This document shows positions 1 through 10,168 of a stretch of DNA of 23,631 bases, in pieces. The position numbers were made by a program, and so were the translations under genes. Every line of letters begins with the position of its first letter. The stretch's first letter is position 1. A model generated the notes under the pieces. The model had not been told where the DNA came from, made no database searches, and saw only the letters and a list, made by a program, of their open reading frames with translations. Source of the DNA: Saccoglossus kowalevskii (taxonomy: Eukaryota > Hemichordata > Enteropneusta > Harrimaniidae); NCBI RefSeq assembly GCF_000003605.2, contig NW_003132353.1:165319-188949 (forward strand), in the 5' to 3' direction.

Positions 1-137
1 TTATTTTCTGTTTTCATATCCAAGTCGAATATCGATGTTTGTTGGAGAAATAATTATTGGAGTGATCAAACTGCTGGTCTTCACCACTATGATATTCATG
101 TGTTCCCATTACTGCTTGACCCTGCCTCCCCGAGCCG
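1..137 (+). CDS. Partial exon of a modular extracellular protein (left edge)
   Basis: Frame 1 is open from the window edge to a TAA at 139-141. It contains the stretch SDQTAGLHHYDIHVF after a W-rich segment. In large metazoan extracellular proteins a pattern of the type W..W.D..(S/T)GL.HY...V often precedes a module containing VDRAGN, and such a module lies in the next exon (870-1042). A possible donor, GTAACT, begins at 138 and would give a phase-2 end. The next recognised exon starts in phase 1, so either a short exon is missed between them or this copy carries a small frame error; another frame opens at once after 138. The 5' border is outside the window. The assignment rests on pattern recall and on position, not on a search. 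It could also be an unrelated open stretch. Confidence 0.42.
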
Positions 138-272
138 GTAACTCCAGATGAGCAGCGTACCCATGGTGTCGAAAACTAACCTGCCATTGTCAACGTCGTA
201 AATTACAATGGTTTTACAAGAAGAAGGTACGATGTACACCGTTTCAATAAGTAACAACTTCTGGCTACAAAG

Positions 273-419
273 CAGGGGCGGATTTAGAGGGGAGCCGAGG
301 GGGCCTCGGCCCCCTATCTGTAACCACCCGCAAGGGCTTCGCGCCATCGGCGCTCGCGAACTAGGTCTTCGGCCAACTTATCGCCCCCCCCCCTATTCCA
401 GAATCCTAGACCCCCCCTG
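273..419. mobile_element. 147-bp GC-rich MITE with CAAAG target duplication
   Basis: A GC-rich island in AT-rich DNA begins CAGGGGCGGATTTAGAGGGG and ends with the near-inverse of that end (reverse complement starts CAGGGGGGGTCTAGG). The five bases CAAAG occur directly before it (268-272) and directly after it (420-424), as expected of a target-site duplication. It has runs of C and G and no coding capacity. CAGGGGCGGAT-type ends are common in non-autonomous hAT-like elements, some of which make 5-bp duplications, but the superfamily is an inference. It lies between the first partial exon and the exon at 870, probably in an intron. Confidence 0.6.
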
Positions 420-869
420 CAAAGCGCTTGTGTTATGTCAAATTCACATAGACGAATATCCGCCACGACCACAGATCAAAAAAGAGTAGCAATATACCAC
501 TTTCTCGAAAGTCAAAGATACAGTGTTTCCAATGAACGCGCATAACGTTTTGGGGTGGAACGTAAAATTGCACGCGTGATATTGTGCTTCTGGGTGCACC
601 AATCGACGTCACCAAAATAAAATTCCCTTCTATCGACTATCAGCAAACTGACATGTTTGTATTTTCCGCCATGACAACCTCATTCTCGAAACTTCAGAGA
701 AAGTGGCCTATGCGAGCCACAGAGCCACATGTATCATAGATGCATTTCGTCGCTAGAGGGCGATCTGTCATTTCAAGAATTTTGAACAGTCACTTGCCAC
801 CAGTTTTAACCAGATGCGTCATTTAAAACAAATTGATTATAAGGATGAATGAATAAATGTTGGTTACAG

Positions 870-1042
870 GAATGTACGCAGTCGTTCTAAGTGTGGTAGA
901 CAGAGCAGGAAATAGGGAAATAGCAAGACGATTCGTCATGTATGACAACCAAAACCGGATTCAAATAAACACGACAAATCCGATCACAGTAGAGAATGTA
1001 ACAACCAACTTCGGATATAAGTGGCTTCTTTTGTCGACTGGG
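870..1042 (+). CDS. Internal exon, modular extracellular protein
   Basis: After an acceptor (GGTTACAG, ending at 869) the frame encodes a two-base partial codon and then 57 codons. They begin MYAVVLSVVDRAGNREIARR, followed by an FVMYDN segment and ending KWLLLSTG just before a strong donor, GTGAGTAA, at 1043. The VVLSVVDRAGN...ARRF.MYDN pattern is a beta-sandwich-like module seen repeatedly in very large secreted or membrane proteins of marine invertebrates; their exact function is not known to me. The exon enters in phase 1 and leaves in phase 0, which fits the next exon at 2253. No stop codon or frame break is present. Several N-x-S/T sites would suit an extracellular domain. Confidence 0.72.
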
Positions 1043-2252
1043 GTGAGTAAAATAATTCCCATCCACAAACACACAATAATGTTAATATTATATACACCCT
1101 ACTCCCTCGCACAATCAGATTTGTCGTATATATATATATATAATGACAATTTTTTGTGATAAAGCTGTGTAATAATCGATGTCTTCATACGATATATTTT
1201 AATACATACCCCATTGAATCACGCATGCGGACTATTATTGATGTCATTATGCCATCATCTTTGTTTTGTTTGTGGTTTTAAGCGATATTTATTGGAGTAT
1301 GTATCATATTAATTTGAATAATTCTGGTAGTTTCAGATATCCGTTAAAATACGTTTGTGTTATAAAGCTGCATATACCTCGAGCATCATTTCTAAAACTT
1401 CCAACCTCTCCGTGTTCGTATGCTTGTTTCACTCATGTTTCGTGGAAATGTCATATGAATTGTTTAACAACCATGGATTAAACTGACCCAAATATTGGTG
1501 ATCTTAGTACTGTAATGCACAATATTCTTCAACCCAGATTTTAAAACCCGAAGCCTGTTTTCAATAACCGATATCCCAGGTTTAATAGCCCATAAACCAG
1601 TTTCTATAACTCATTATCAAGTTCTTTAACTTATAACCCAGTTTTCTTCATCCATAACCAAGTTTTCATAACTCATAACCCATTTTTCTTCACCCATAAC
1701 CAAATTTTCATAACTCATAACCCGGTTTTCTTCACCCATAACCAAGTTTTCATAACTCATAATCCAGTTTTCTTCAACCTATAACCAAGTTTTCATAACT
1801 CATAACACAGTTTCTATAACTCATAATTGTTATCCAATTTCCATAACTTAAAACCCTGTTCCCATCATTTAAAACCTGTGTGGATTTTCAGGCGTTCACA
1901 TGCACAGACTACACTAACAGTTAACTGTATTATTCTGAAACCCACGATAATTGATCATGGTGTTTTATACTACGAGGTTATTACGAGAATAACTCAAAGT
2001 ATGTACGAAGACATAATAGCAGGAGTATCGACCGACGCGCAGCGGAGGTCGATGCGACGACGTACTGTCTGAGTGACAGATGTATAATAATAATGCATAT
2101 TCAAAGCAGTCAATCACATGCGTTGCTTCTGGAACTCATCGTAGTGCAATGTATTCATATTCGTTTAAATCTTTTGAACATAGTTTATCATATATAGAAT
2201 ATCACTGCGCACGTCATTGTCATATGTTAATCGTTTTTCATGGAACCAGTAG
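1043..2252 (+). other. Intron between exons at 870 and 2253
   Basis: The interval is bounded by GTGAGT at 1043 and by AG at 2251-2252. Besides a short TA run near 1130-1143 it contains the 42-bp minisatellite. It also contains an open frame from 1892, right after a TTTTCAG acceptor, to a stop at 2070-2072. That frame is about 59 codons long and ends in an arginine-rich tail, STDAQRRSMRRRTV. It would be entered in phase 2, which does not fit the neighbouring exons, so I do not add it to the gene model. Confidence 0.5.
1588..1882. repeat. 42-bp minisatellite made of two 21-bp halves
   Basis: The two half-units are close to CATAACCCAGTTTTCTTCACC and CATAACCAAGTTTTCATAACT (read as 21-mers), and they alternate. 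The landmark TTTTCATAACTCATAA recurs at 1663, 1705, 1747 and 1790, giving steps of 42, 42 and 43 bp. The flanks decay into single 21-mers on both sides, back to about 1540. The array lies inside an intron of the modular protein gene. No function is implied. Confidence 0.85.
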
Positions 2253-2489
2253 GTTACAGTCAAATGGGGTGGACATTTCTACAATGAATTCCACGAAGAT
2301 ATGGGACTGCTCAATGCTATTACGGAAAACGACCCACAGATGCAACCTGGATATGACGAGGACGTAGGACAACCACCAACGTCACGGTCACGAGAGGCAA
2401 TAGCCAATGTAGATGGCATTATCAAATTTGAGCTTGGGTACACTGGCCCGAATTCAATAAAATGGTCCACTGTTGTTGCAGCCCCAAAG
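2253..2489 (+). CDS. Internal exon, modular extracellular protein
   Basis: Following AG at 2251-2252, 79 codons read without a stop to AAG, just before a donor GTGAACAC at 2490. The peptide starts VTVKWGGHFYNEFHEDMGLL, passes through a GYDEDVGQ segment and continues as ANVDGIIKFELGYTG. A W.GHF.N..H...LL...I start followed by YDE..GQ and I.NV.GI..F is the continuation I would expect after the VDRAGN module. Both ends are at codon boundaries, so it joins in frame to the exon ending at 1042 and to the one starting at 3000. The acceptor lacks a strong pyrimidine tract, and a second AG 7 bp further in is possible, so the start is less certain than the frame. Confidence 0.7.
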
Positions 2490-2499
2490 GTGAACACAC

Positions 2500-2650
2500 T
2501 CACAGTCAGCCGCCAATCGAGACACTAATCGAGTCAGTCGCTAATACAGACAATCAGTCAGTCGCCAGTAATGGCTCAAAGTCATTATATAGGCAATAGT
2601 GGCTCCTCATTGGTCCATAGTTCACTCACCAATAATGGCTCAGGGTACAT
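2500..2650. repeat. Degenerate short tandem repeat
   Basis: Just inside the intron after the exon ending at 2489, motifs of the form CAGTCGCCAAT or CAGTCGCTAAT, and later CAATAATGGCTC or CAGTAATGGCTC, recur with irregular spacing of about 25-35 bp. The copies have diverged too far for a clean period to be fixed by eye. Confidence 0.35.
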
Positions 2651-2999
2651 TAAAGATGGCAGTCGTGGATGCCAGTTTTCTGACTTTGTTCATACAGTAC
2701 AGAACCGCAAATAGAATACATAACCAGAGTCAGTCAAAGCGCAGCTGTAATATGTATATTGAATATCCCTTTGTGATAAGCAGCTGCCTCTAGCAACGGA
2801 TGCTTTAATGTTTTCATTATCCGTCAATAACAAAATAATGTTTGGTTCAAAATGTTAATTAATTATATACTCTGAACGAATGACGACAAAATTGTAATTG
2901 TAAGGTAATTGTTGCTTTCAGCCCTGTGCGCTATTTTTACATCTCAGAAACGCTTTGACGTATAGAAAAGATTTATTGTATACATATCATGCCTTGCAG

Positions 3000-3208
3000 A
3001 TAGAAAACCAACTTTTTATATGGGTTAATGACGGCGATAAAATACAAATTTGGGTAAAGGCTTATGATGTCATGGGAAACTTTGCGGTTGAATCGAATGA
3101 CTTCTTGGTTGATTCAACTCCGCCCATATTAACTGGTATCGGCATAGCTAACAGAAATGGTAGCAAATTATCAATCGACGATGATGTTTTGTTTCTTGAC
3201 AGTAGTCG
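3000..3208 (+). CDS. Internal exon ending the module (VDSTPP)
   Basis: The acceptor CCTTGCAG ends at 2999. The exon then reads 69 full codons plus two bases. It contains LFIWVNDGDKIQIWVKAYDV, then MGNFAVES, and the signature FLVDSTPPILTGIGIANRN. V-D-(S/T)-x-P-P at the border of beta-sandwich modules, and DGD.I.IWV.A.D..GN before it, are typical of repeated fibronectin-III-like or immunoglobulin-like domains in big extracellular animal proteins. The donor GTGAGACG begins at 3209 and splits a codon after CG (phase 2). The next exon at 3678 supplies A, restoring an arginine codon. The entry phase (0) matches the preceding exon. Confidence 0.75.
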
Positions 3209-3677
3209 GTGAGACGACCATTTGCTTTTTCATACAGTGATTTATTTTCATTGCAGTAAGATCAGCACTTAGGGAAGCATTAACTTTCATACGATGGGTG
3301 TCCAAGATGTTCACAACCTTGTATTACACGTATATGTGGGTTCAACATTTTGAGACTGCATGCATCGGTAAAATTGGACTTTTCGCTAGATCAAAATCTG
3401 TATCAAATGTTCAGTTACTACATATCAGTTAATAGTTTCCAACACTGACTATTTTGTGTTTACTGCACGAAATAGACTTATTTGTCGTATTCATTGATTT
3501 AATATTGTTAGACTACGGTCGTCGACAATGTCCATGATAGCTTACCTCTAAATAACATCAACGGAATATTTCGAGTTCTACTTACTATCATATTTGTATG
3601 TTTTATTAAAATAAATTTTCCATTTCACAATGAATATTTCCTTTCAACTCGTTGTATTGATTAATATGATTTTTCAG

Positions 3678-3822
3678 AATTACAATAAATGTGGGTGACA
3701 CTCACAGTGGGATTTACAGTAATGCGTGGCAAATTACCGACAAACTTCTCGCCTACCTTGCTCCTCCGACTCAACTATCATCTGCTCTGACCACATATAA
3801 TGTTCTGAAGGGGTTGACATGA
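3678..3822 (+). CDS. Next exon of the modular protein, then premature-looking stop
   Basis: After a clear acceptor (ATTTTTCAG ending at 3677) the phase-2 frame continues as ITINVGDTHSGIYSNAWQIT. The D.HSG...W segment is the start of a new module of the same protein family, as expected right after VDSTPP. The frame then runs through DKLLAYLAPPTQLSSALTTY to TGA at 3820-3822. No convincing donor is seen before the stop (GTAATG at 3719 would leave only 41 bp). The later part no longer looks like the module, and neighbouring frames stay open after the stop. Either this is a divergent last exon or the gene is broken here by mutation or by an inserted element. I am confident of the first 20 codons only. 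Confidence 0.5.
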
Positions 3823-4931
3823 CTTGTTTAGTTATGTCGAATATTCCTCATCTACAACAAGCAATGGCTACTTGCGGCGGCGATTGTCGCGAAGAACATT
3901 AACCTACATGTTCTGAATTCCGCTCAACAAACCACAAACGCAAACATAGACCATGACAGAATATTGACAAAACTTACCCTCATCCATTAGTAAACGGACT
4001 AAGACATGTCAAATGAGCTCATCACAAAAAAAAATCATTCAAAAATGGGACAGTTTAAAAAGAACAGCCAATCCCACAACACTGGCACTATATACAATGC
4101 TACCACATACCAAATAAATATTAAAGAATGCACTACTAGAAATGTAACATATTACAACCACCATTACTTCAATAAAATGAGTGCAAGCGAAATATGCATC
4201 GTCAAAGGTCGTCATAGATCAAAGATACCTAAGAGTGTTTGCATGTAAGAAGATCCAATCAGACCAGATATGAATTTAGGTTAAGGTTTGTCAAAGTATT
4301 ACATGTAGCCTCCGAAGTTGATGGATAATTTCCCTGACATAGAGTTGTATAATTCGATTCCATAAGTTACTGATAACAAGAGCATCAATGTAATAAAATC
4401 TCGAGTATTATTAATGATTAGAAATGATGTGATTTGAAAAAAGAGGAATTGTTAGAACAAAACAAAGAAAACAATAACTGTGTATATTTCCAGACAATGA
4501 ACAACCCGGAGCTATGTTTTATGTTTCGGTGAATGCAAGAAAATGAACACATGTTGAATTTTGATCAATGAATAGTGAATATTCAACGAAGTTGTGCAGA
4601 CAGCGTCTGAATTTTAACAAGTTCTGAACGAATTTCAATATTTAGAACCATGAAGAAGTTTGCTAAGAATACAATTTCATGTTAAAAAAACATTGATCGG
4701 TCGAAGCTGATTAGTTACCAGTTGAAACGATGGTTTGTTACTACATATTTGAAGTTCATTTCCAAAATAAGCATACTGTGTGTTGAATACCTTTTATAAG
4801 CGACGTTCTTCGTTTTTGTGGAATCATGATCCGTTAATATATTAGTCAATTATATACACTCAAAACATGTTAAATGTTGTTATATAAATTAGATTCAGAA
4901 AAGTAGTTCAATACGAATCATATAATTACAG
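3823..4931 (+). other. No gene supported; open fragments in shifted frames
   Basis: From 3817 to about 3903 one forward frame encodes MTCLVMSNIPHLQQAMATCG and a few more residues before a stop. The frame of the preceding exon is open again from about 3835 to 3991. This patchwork suggests a decayed coding sequence with small insertions or deletions, of unknown family. From about 4250 to 4931 the DNA is AT-rich with no coding signal. It ends at a possible acceptor, ATAATTACAG, before the acidic exon. Confidence 0.35.
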
Positions 4932-5071
4932 GGGAGAAGACAGAGTTAGATGAGATGACACAGGAAGATGAAATGATGACAGAAGATGAAGATGATGAGG
5001 AGGCCGTAGAAGAGGAAGAGGAAGAAGAAGACGGCGAGGATATAATTATTGATTACACAAATCCACAATAG
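4932..5071 (+). CDS. Acidic C-terminal exon (candidate)
   Basis: An acceptor-like ATAATTACAG ends at 4931. The frame entered in phase 1 encodes EKTELDEMTQEDEMMTEDED, then a long Asp/Glu run, and ends EDGEDIIIDYTNPQ at TAG (5069-5071). There is no start codon suited to a stand-alone gene, so it looks like the last coding exon of a gene lying upstream, possibly the modular protein, in which case this would be an acidic tail. The very biased composition (GAA, GAG and GAT codons) prevents assignment to a family. The purine-rich strand could also mislead, because an acidic open frame is easily formed by GA-rich DNA, but the non-repetitive ends on both sides argue for a real exon. Confidence 0.42.
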
Positions 5072-5146
5072 GTAGTGGAAACACAGGCAATAGGGAACGA
5101 GGATGAAGAGTACGAGGATATAGTTATCTATTACACCAGTCCGTGA
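5072..5146 (+). other. In-frame continuation after the TAG, a duplicated tail
   Basis: The frame of the acidic exon stays open for 24 further codons after TAG and ends at TGA (5144-5146). Its last part, EDEEYEDIVIYYTSP, is a diverged copy of the tail just before the TAG (EDIIIDYTNPQ). The two DNA segments (from 5036 and from 5114) are 78 bp apart, a multiple of three, and each is followed by a stop. This could be translated by read-through or reached by another splice choice, or it may simply be 3' untranslated sequence left by a duplication. Confidence 0.45.
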
Positions 5147-7881
5147 ACGTATTTAAAGCATTATATGACATTTGATCAACATCATTACAAACATACAATA
5201 CTAAGCATTTTTATGCACCATATACCACAATGGAAAAGCACAAGAAAGTTTAACTTTTAATTTGTAGTCTATGACGAGTCTGATTTTGGTTTTATTGACT
5301 ACCATTTACATAGTTACCACCTCAAAAGTAAACCTAATAATTGTCAATGTTTAGTATGCTTAGTAAAATTGTACCCAGCATGTACGTCATTTCGATATTT
5401 TATTTCTTCCGGGCTTATATGTAACGGAACGTCATATACTACATTTGTGTCACACAATGTTACCCTTTGATAGGATGCAAAAGCGAAGGAGCATAGTGCA
5501 TCAAATACATACGAGCTACGAGCCTTTTTACTTCTTCAAAAATATGTATGTAAATAAAAATCATACACCACATATGTGTCACAGTTTGTTAATCTCCTCT
5601 TAGGTTTAAATAAAATGAACGTCCTCTTCTTTTTCTCTAGGGTCTATATGCAAAAACACATTGTACACCACAATATGTACCACAGTTTACTATCCTTGTC
5701 CAATATTCGGTAATATAATTCTAGTTCATTATAACATAATTTTACAAAGGTGCTACTAAAATGCATGTCAATGCAAATACTGACGTTATTACTTAAATTG
5801 GGATACAACACACTCAATTGCAAATATGATGCAGTTTTTCTTCATTTCACTTATTTTTTAGACACGAAGTTTACTTTTAACAAAATCCGACATTATATTT
5901 TGTTGAACTTGTGCCATTATTCTAACTATTCTGTCACACTTGAAGTCGGATTCAGGACATTTTCTTCATACTTACTTATACCACTCTTTGTCACATGCAC
6001 GTGTACTTTAATGTTTTGTTTTGTTTTGTTTTTACTATGAAACTCCTCGTCTTTGCCAGTCCTTTTGAAAAACTATACGATTCGAATGTTTGAATAGTTT
6101 GCACATTTATGAACTCATTGCTGTATTTTCTTTATCATCATGGTTCTACTTTTGCTTGCCAATATTCGTCGAAACGCCGTAGAATTTGTAACGGAATTCT
6201 ATGAATTCCTATTATTGCGTGTCCTTGAAACTCAAAATAGGATGTGGAAAATCAATGTGTAAATATTGCTGTATACATTATCATTTTATTATGCATCCCA
6301 AACAGAAACTCCCGAGTTATTTGATTGTGTTCACTAAAATGCAAAAGTCTTGTATTTCTATTCAATTCTTTCTTGCTGACCGGAGGTGCAAATCTGTTAC
6401 GCTCTTGTTTCTTTGTTTGATTTAAATATTCTTTGTCCTCCATTGGCGTTTCGGTATCAAATTGAGAACATGAATGCAAAATTGCGTGAGTATACTATTA
6501 TTATATCACGCATGTCATTAAGTAATCGAGTGTTGGGCAACAATATTTTCGATTTATATTTCACTTCTCTTTTTGGGGGTACAAGTCGGTAATTGTACAG
6601 GCTCTTACAGGTTTACTACTAAATGTAAACTTACTCGAACACGTGCGATTACCTATACATTATTATTAAACCTTAAAATTGTGTATGTAATCAATCCAAC
6701 CGCAGTGGCCGGGAAAAGGTTATGCTGGTGCTGCTACGTTATTGTTTTTGATATAGTATGTATGCAGTCACATCTTCTTGAGCAATGACAAATTTACTTT
6801 AACAATTTTATGGTAACATCATTATTGTAAAATAAAAATAAAGGGGATATTTTGAGTATCATATTGTGTAAATCTCCATTCAACAGTTCTTTGTTAAATG
6901 ACTGCGGTTGTTGCCACACGCATGTACCAGATTAGTTAATACAATTTGCTACAATTCAAATGTTCGCGCATTAACAGAAACCGCTTTGAGCGCTGAATAG
7001 TGTAAATACCCATATTTTTATGAAATATTTGAATCCACTTCCTGTTCGTGGATTGTTCATTTCAGGCAGATCAATACTCATATGTATCTGCATCATACAA
7101 TATAGTTATTAAATTTTGATAAGTTATGGGAGTATACATTTGCTGAAAATACAAATCTTGAGGTAATATAGTATGTAGCTGGTAATGCTTCGCAAGCGAG
7201 CGCAGATCAGAAAATTTAATGATTCGCCAAAAATAGAACTGACGTAACCATAGAACGTCGAAGCGCGTCGACTGCGGTAATTGAGTTATAAGTTCCCGTG
7301 CGAGTTGAACGTGATTCAAGCTGACGGAAAGCAGGGTGTACAATCAAAATACTCGAAACGCTATTAACAATTTTCAGTCAGATGCCAGAAACAGATTTCC
7401 TTATTAATTAAAATCATTCTGGCGATGTTTTATCATTAATGAGCTGTTTCGCTTCTCATACTTTGTGAAACAACAATCGAAACGGCGCCGCTCAATTACC
7501 GGAAGTGCAATTCTTGCGGTATATAGACTTATTACATATTCCATATTCTATACACTTGTTATTTATAGAGTTCGCTCTGCTTCGTGGATTTCGGTCCTCT
7601 CGCTGGCCTCGCTATATTTTACACACTTGTGCAACTCAATACTGTGCCCCAAATCTTAATTAGTTAAGTTTCCCTGCTGCCACCCGACGTGTGTTTATTT
7701 TATGTAAACACCTAATCATTTTATTAATCATGTTTGTTTTCACATGTTGTAAACACTCAAACGAAATCCGGTTTGAGACTATTGGCACATCAATGGTAAA
7801 TACAGAAAAATCAACCACAACCCACAAGAAAACCATCACTATGTTTATTGATAGCCTTTTTGCTACATTATTTTTTATTAT

Positions 7882-7883
<2 letters not shown>
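5147..7883. other. Gene-free AT-rich region
   Basis: No open frame here has splice context or a recognisable protein pattern. AATAAA-like hexamers occur downstream of the acidic exon (for example near 5553 and 5606) and could serve as polyadenylation signals for it. Weakly repeated modules lie at 5431-5700. A reverse-strand frame at 7071-7343 is open for 90 codons but matches nothing I know. Confidence 0.5.
5425..5700. repeat. Three diverged copies of a short module
   Basis: Segments starting near 5431, 5561 and 5661 share the pattern CATACACCACATATGTGTCA followed by CAGTTTGTTA-like sequence and a pyrimidine-rich tail. The copies are about 100-130 bp apart and only moderately similar. They may be an old local duplication in a 3' flanking region. 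Confidence 0.35.

Positions 7884-7947
<64 letters not shown>
7884..7947. repeat. (GT)32 microsatellite
   Basis: This is an uninterrupted GT dinucleotide run of 64 bp. It lies in otherwise unremarkable AT-rich DNA and is expected to be polymorphic between individuals. Confidence 0.97.
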
Positions 7948-7951
<4 letters not shown>

Positions 7952-9347
7952 TAATAAATCCGCTCACAAGTGAGCATAGTTTGTTATAAAACAAATTTTC
8001 GAGAAATGTATTTTACATGTGCAGTTTCTCGCTATAGCTCGCCCATAGTCAGTTCAGTATTACTGTTTCTGGTTACCATGATGAACAGTCTGTTGTTTCC
8101 AACAGGCATTAACCTCCTAGTGATTACTGACATATGGTTCAATGGAGTTTAGAGATTAGTAGTAGGGAAACAGCTCTCGACAGCTGAATTATACGTAGTG
8201 CTATTTCAGTACCAATCCTATATTGAGTATTTGCACTCCCGATGATCACACTCAATAATCACACTGAATTACGCATTTAAAAACAAACGTTTATGTATAA
8301 TTTTACTGTAGAATAACCATATTAAACTTTTACTTAATGCAGGTCATACAATAGAACACAATACAAGACACATTAAATATGAAATTGTTGTGACAATACA
8401 ATCAATTCGTGAATGATATGGACGTCACACTGTTATACTCATAATTCCTGAAAACCTTTGATGGAAAACGTGATATTTAAATATAGGAACCACAATTATA
8501 ATGTTTTCAACATTTTATAACCTGCTATATTATTATAATCGCATACATTATTTACGAGGGCATTACCACATATTTCATATCCCGTTCAAGCCACATAACA
8601 TGAATCGCGCAGATACGATCGTCCATGTATGAAAAAGGATAATCTCAGTATGTACAGATGGTACAATGAGAAGTGCAGAACGTATGGTTAATAAACCCTA
8701 TTCAACAAATGCAACGCAGGTTGAAGCAAAGATTTTGAGGAACTCTAGCCGTAGGAGTAGTTATCTTGGCTGCTTGGTTCTATACAACCTTAAGGTAAAT
8801 AGGCTGACACATTTGACCATTGATTTCTAACTTAATTAGCGAATTTGGAGAGATAAAACGTATGTAGGTATTGACATATATCTCTTTACTGTTTTGTCAT
8901 GGTTGTATACGTCGAGATGAAAATGAAAACACACATGGACGGCATGTCATATATATGGTGTAAAATTAGCTAATATTCATTTATATATTACACTGAAACA
9001 AGTATGTGTCAACTCCTTTTAGAATTCAGCCAATGGTGAATGAGAAACATTTTGTTTGGGTGCTATTATTTAAAAATATATTAATATCGCTAGGTACATA
9101 AATACCATTTGTCTGTATATAGTACAACTAGTAACATCGTCGATATTATATTCTGTCTGTGGATTTATAAATTTCTTAACATTATCTCATTTATATTACT
9201 TTGACATCTTCTTATGATAAGTTACCCATTATTACGTAATAACAGGGGAATGGTAAGCGACGAGAAACAGTCAAGGAGGTCTATATTTGAACAAACATTT
9301 CATGGCATATCCCGCAAGACTGTCGAAAATATACGTACAGTTGTAAC
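7948..9347. other. No feature seen
   Basis: AT-rich sequence with frequent stops on both strands. No exon-like frame, RNA gene or clear repeat was recognised. Confidence 0.5.
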
Positions 9348-9351
9348 TTAA

Positions 9352-10168
9352 AGGAAAATCATGGCTAACAACGTAATACTCCCAGATAAAAGAGCTCTGC
9401 AAATGAAAGAACATTCATTTTTTATATCATTTTCATTCTCTAGATATTCAACTTTTCATCTATTTATGTAGTCCGCCATCTTGATTCTTCAGCAAAGGAT
9501 TATTGGTAAAGTATGACATCATACAATCTGTTGTCAGAAATTGAGAAAATGATTTCATCTATAACTTCAAAAGTTGAACTACAAATTGGCTGAAAGTTTT
9601 GAACATGGTAGAACATGTAGTGGTGCCAGACTTGCGTCTTAAATAGTTGCATGGAAACAGAACTGAAACTATTTATTTTTATGATTTTCTACCAAATGTT
9701 CAAATTTCCTTATATTGTATACAATTGACCAATGTGACTAGGTTATATGGGGGATATATTGCCTGTTGACCACTAAAAGGGGACAAAAAAGTGTCATTCT
9801 ATATTTTACAACCAAAATATTTTTTTAACGTTTTCGGCAATATCGTCACTTTATGTGTATTTGTAACATTTTAATTTCCATTATTATAATTATATATATG
9901 AGTAATATTCACAACGCACATTTGAACTAATTCGCATCAGTATTTCTCATGTTATAGATGAAATAATTTTCTCAATTTCTGACAACAGATTCTATGACGT
10001 CTTTCTTTACCTTTGCTTGTGAATCAAGATGGCTCACTACATAATACTGATGAAAAGTTGAATATCCAGAGAATGAAAAGTGATATAAAAAAACTGTAAA
10101 TTGCATTCCCCTACATTCGTGGAGCTTTTTATTGAGGGGTCATTATGTTGTTTGGCTTGATGTTTCCT
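9352..10168. mobile_element. 817-bp palindromic MITE with TTAA target duplication
   Basis: The left arm (about 9352-9565) and the reverse complement of the right arm (about 9955-10168) match over about 200 bp. Shared landmarks include ATATTCAACTTTTCAT, GCCATCTTGATTC and TCTGTTGTCAGAAATTGAGA. The outer ends read AGGAAAATCA on the left and AGGAAACATCA (reverse complement) on the right, and TTAA flanks both (9348-9351 and 10169-10172). A TTAA target with AGGRR-type ends is the hallmark of T2-type MITEs described in frogs, and piggyBac relatives also use TTAA. The central 390 bp is AT-rich and non-coding. The arms differ by scattered substitutions and small gaps, so the copy is not recent. Confidence 0.82.

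Noticed and set aside
96-347. Minus-strand open frame of 83 codons with protein-like composition
   Set aside because: Half of it lies in the GC-rich MITE, it ends opposite the forward partial exon, and it has no recognisable domain or splice partner.
7071-7343. Minus-strand open frame of 90 codons
   Set aside because: No known motif, no splice context and no conservation evidence; such lengths can occur by chance.
7180-7500. Possible inverted repeat sharing CTCAATTACCG (about 7275 and 7492)
   Set aside because: The match is only 11 bp and does not extend.
7691-7954. Open frame ending in a Val-Cys repeat
   Set aside because: It is simply the GT microsatellite read in frame.
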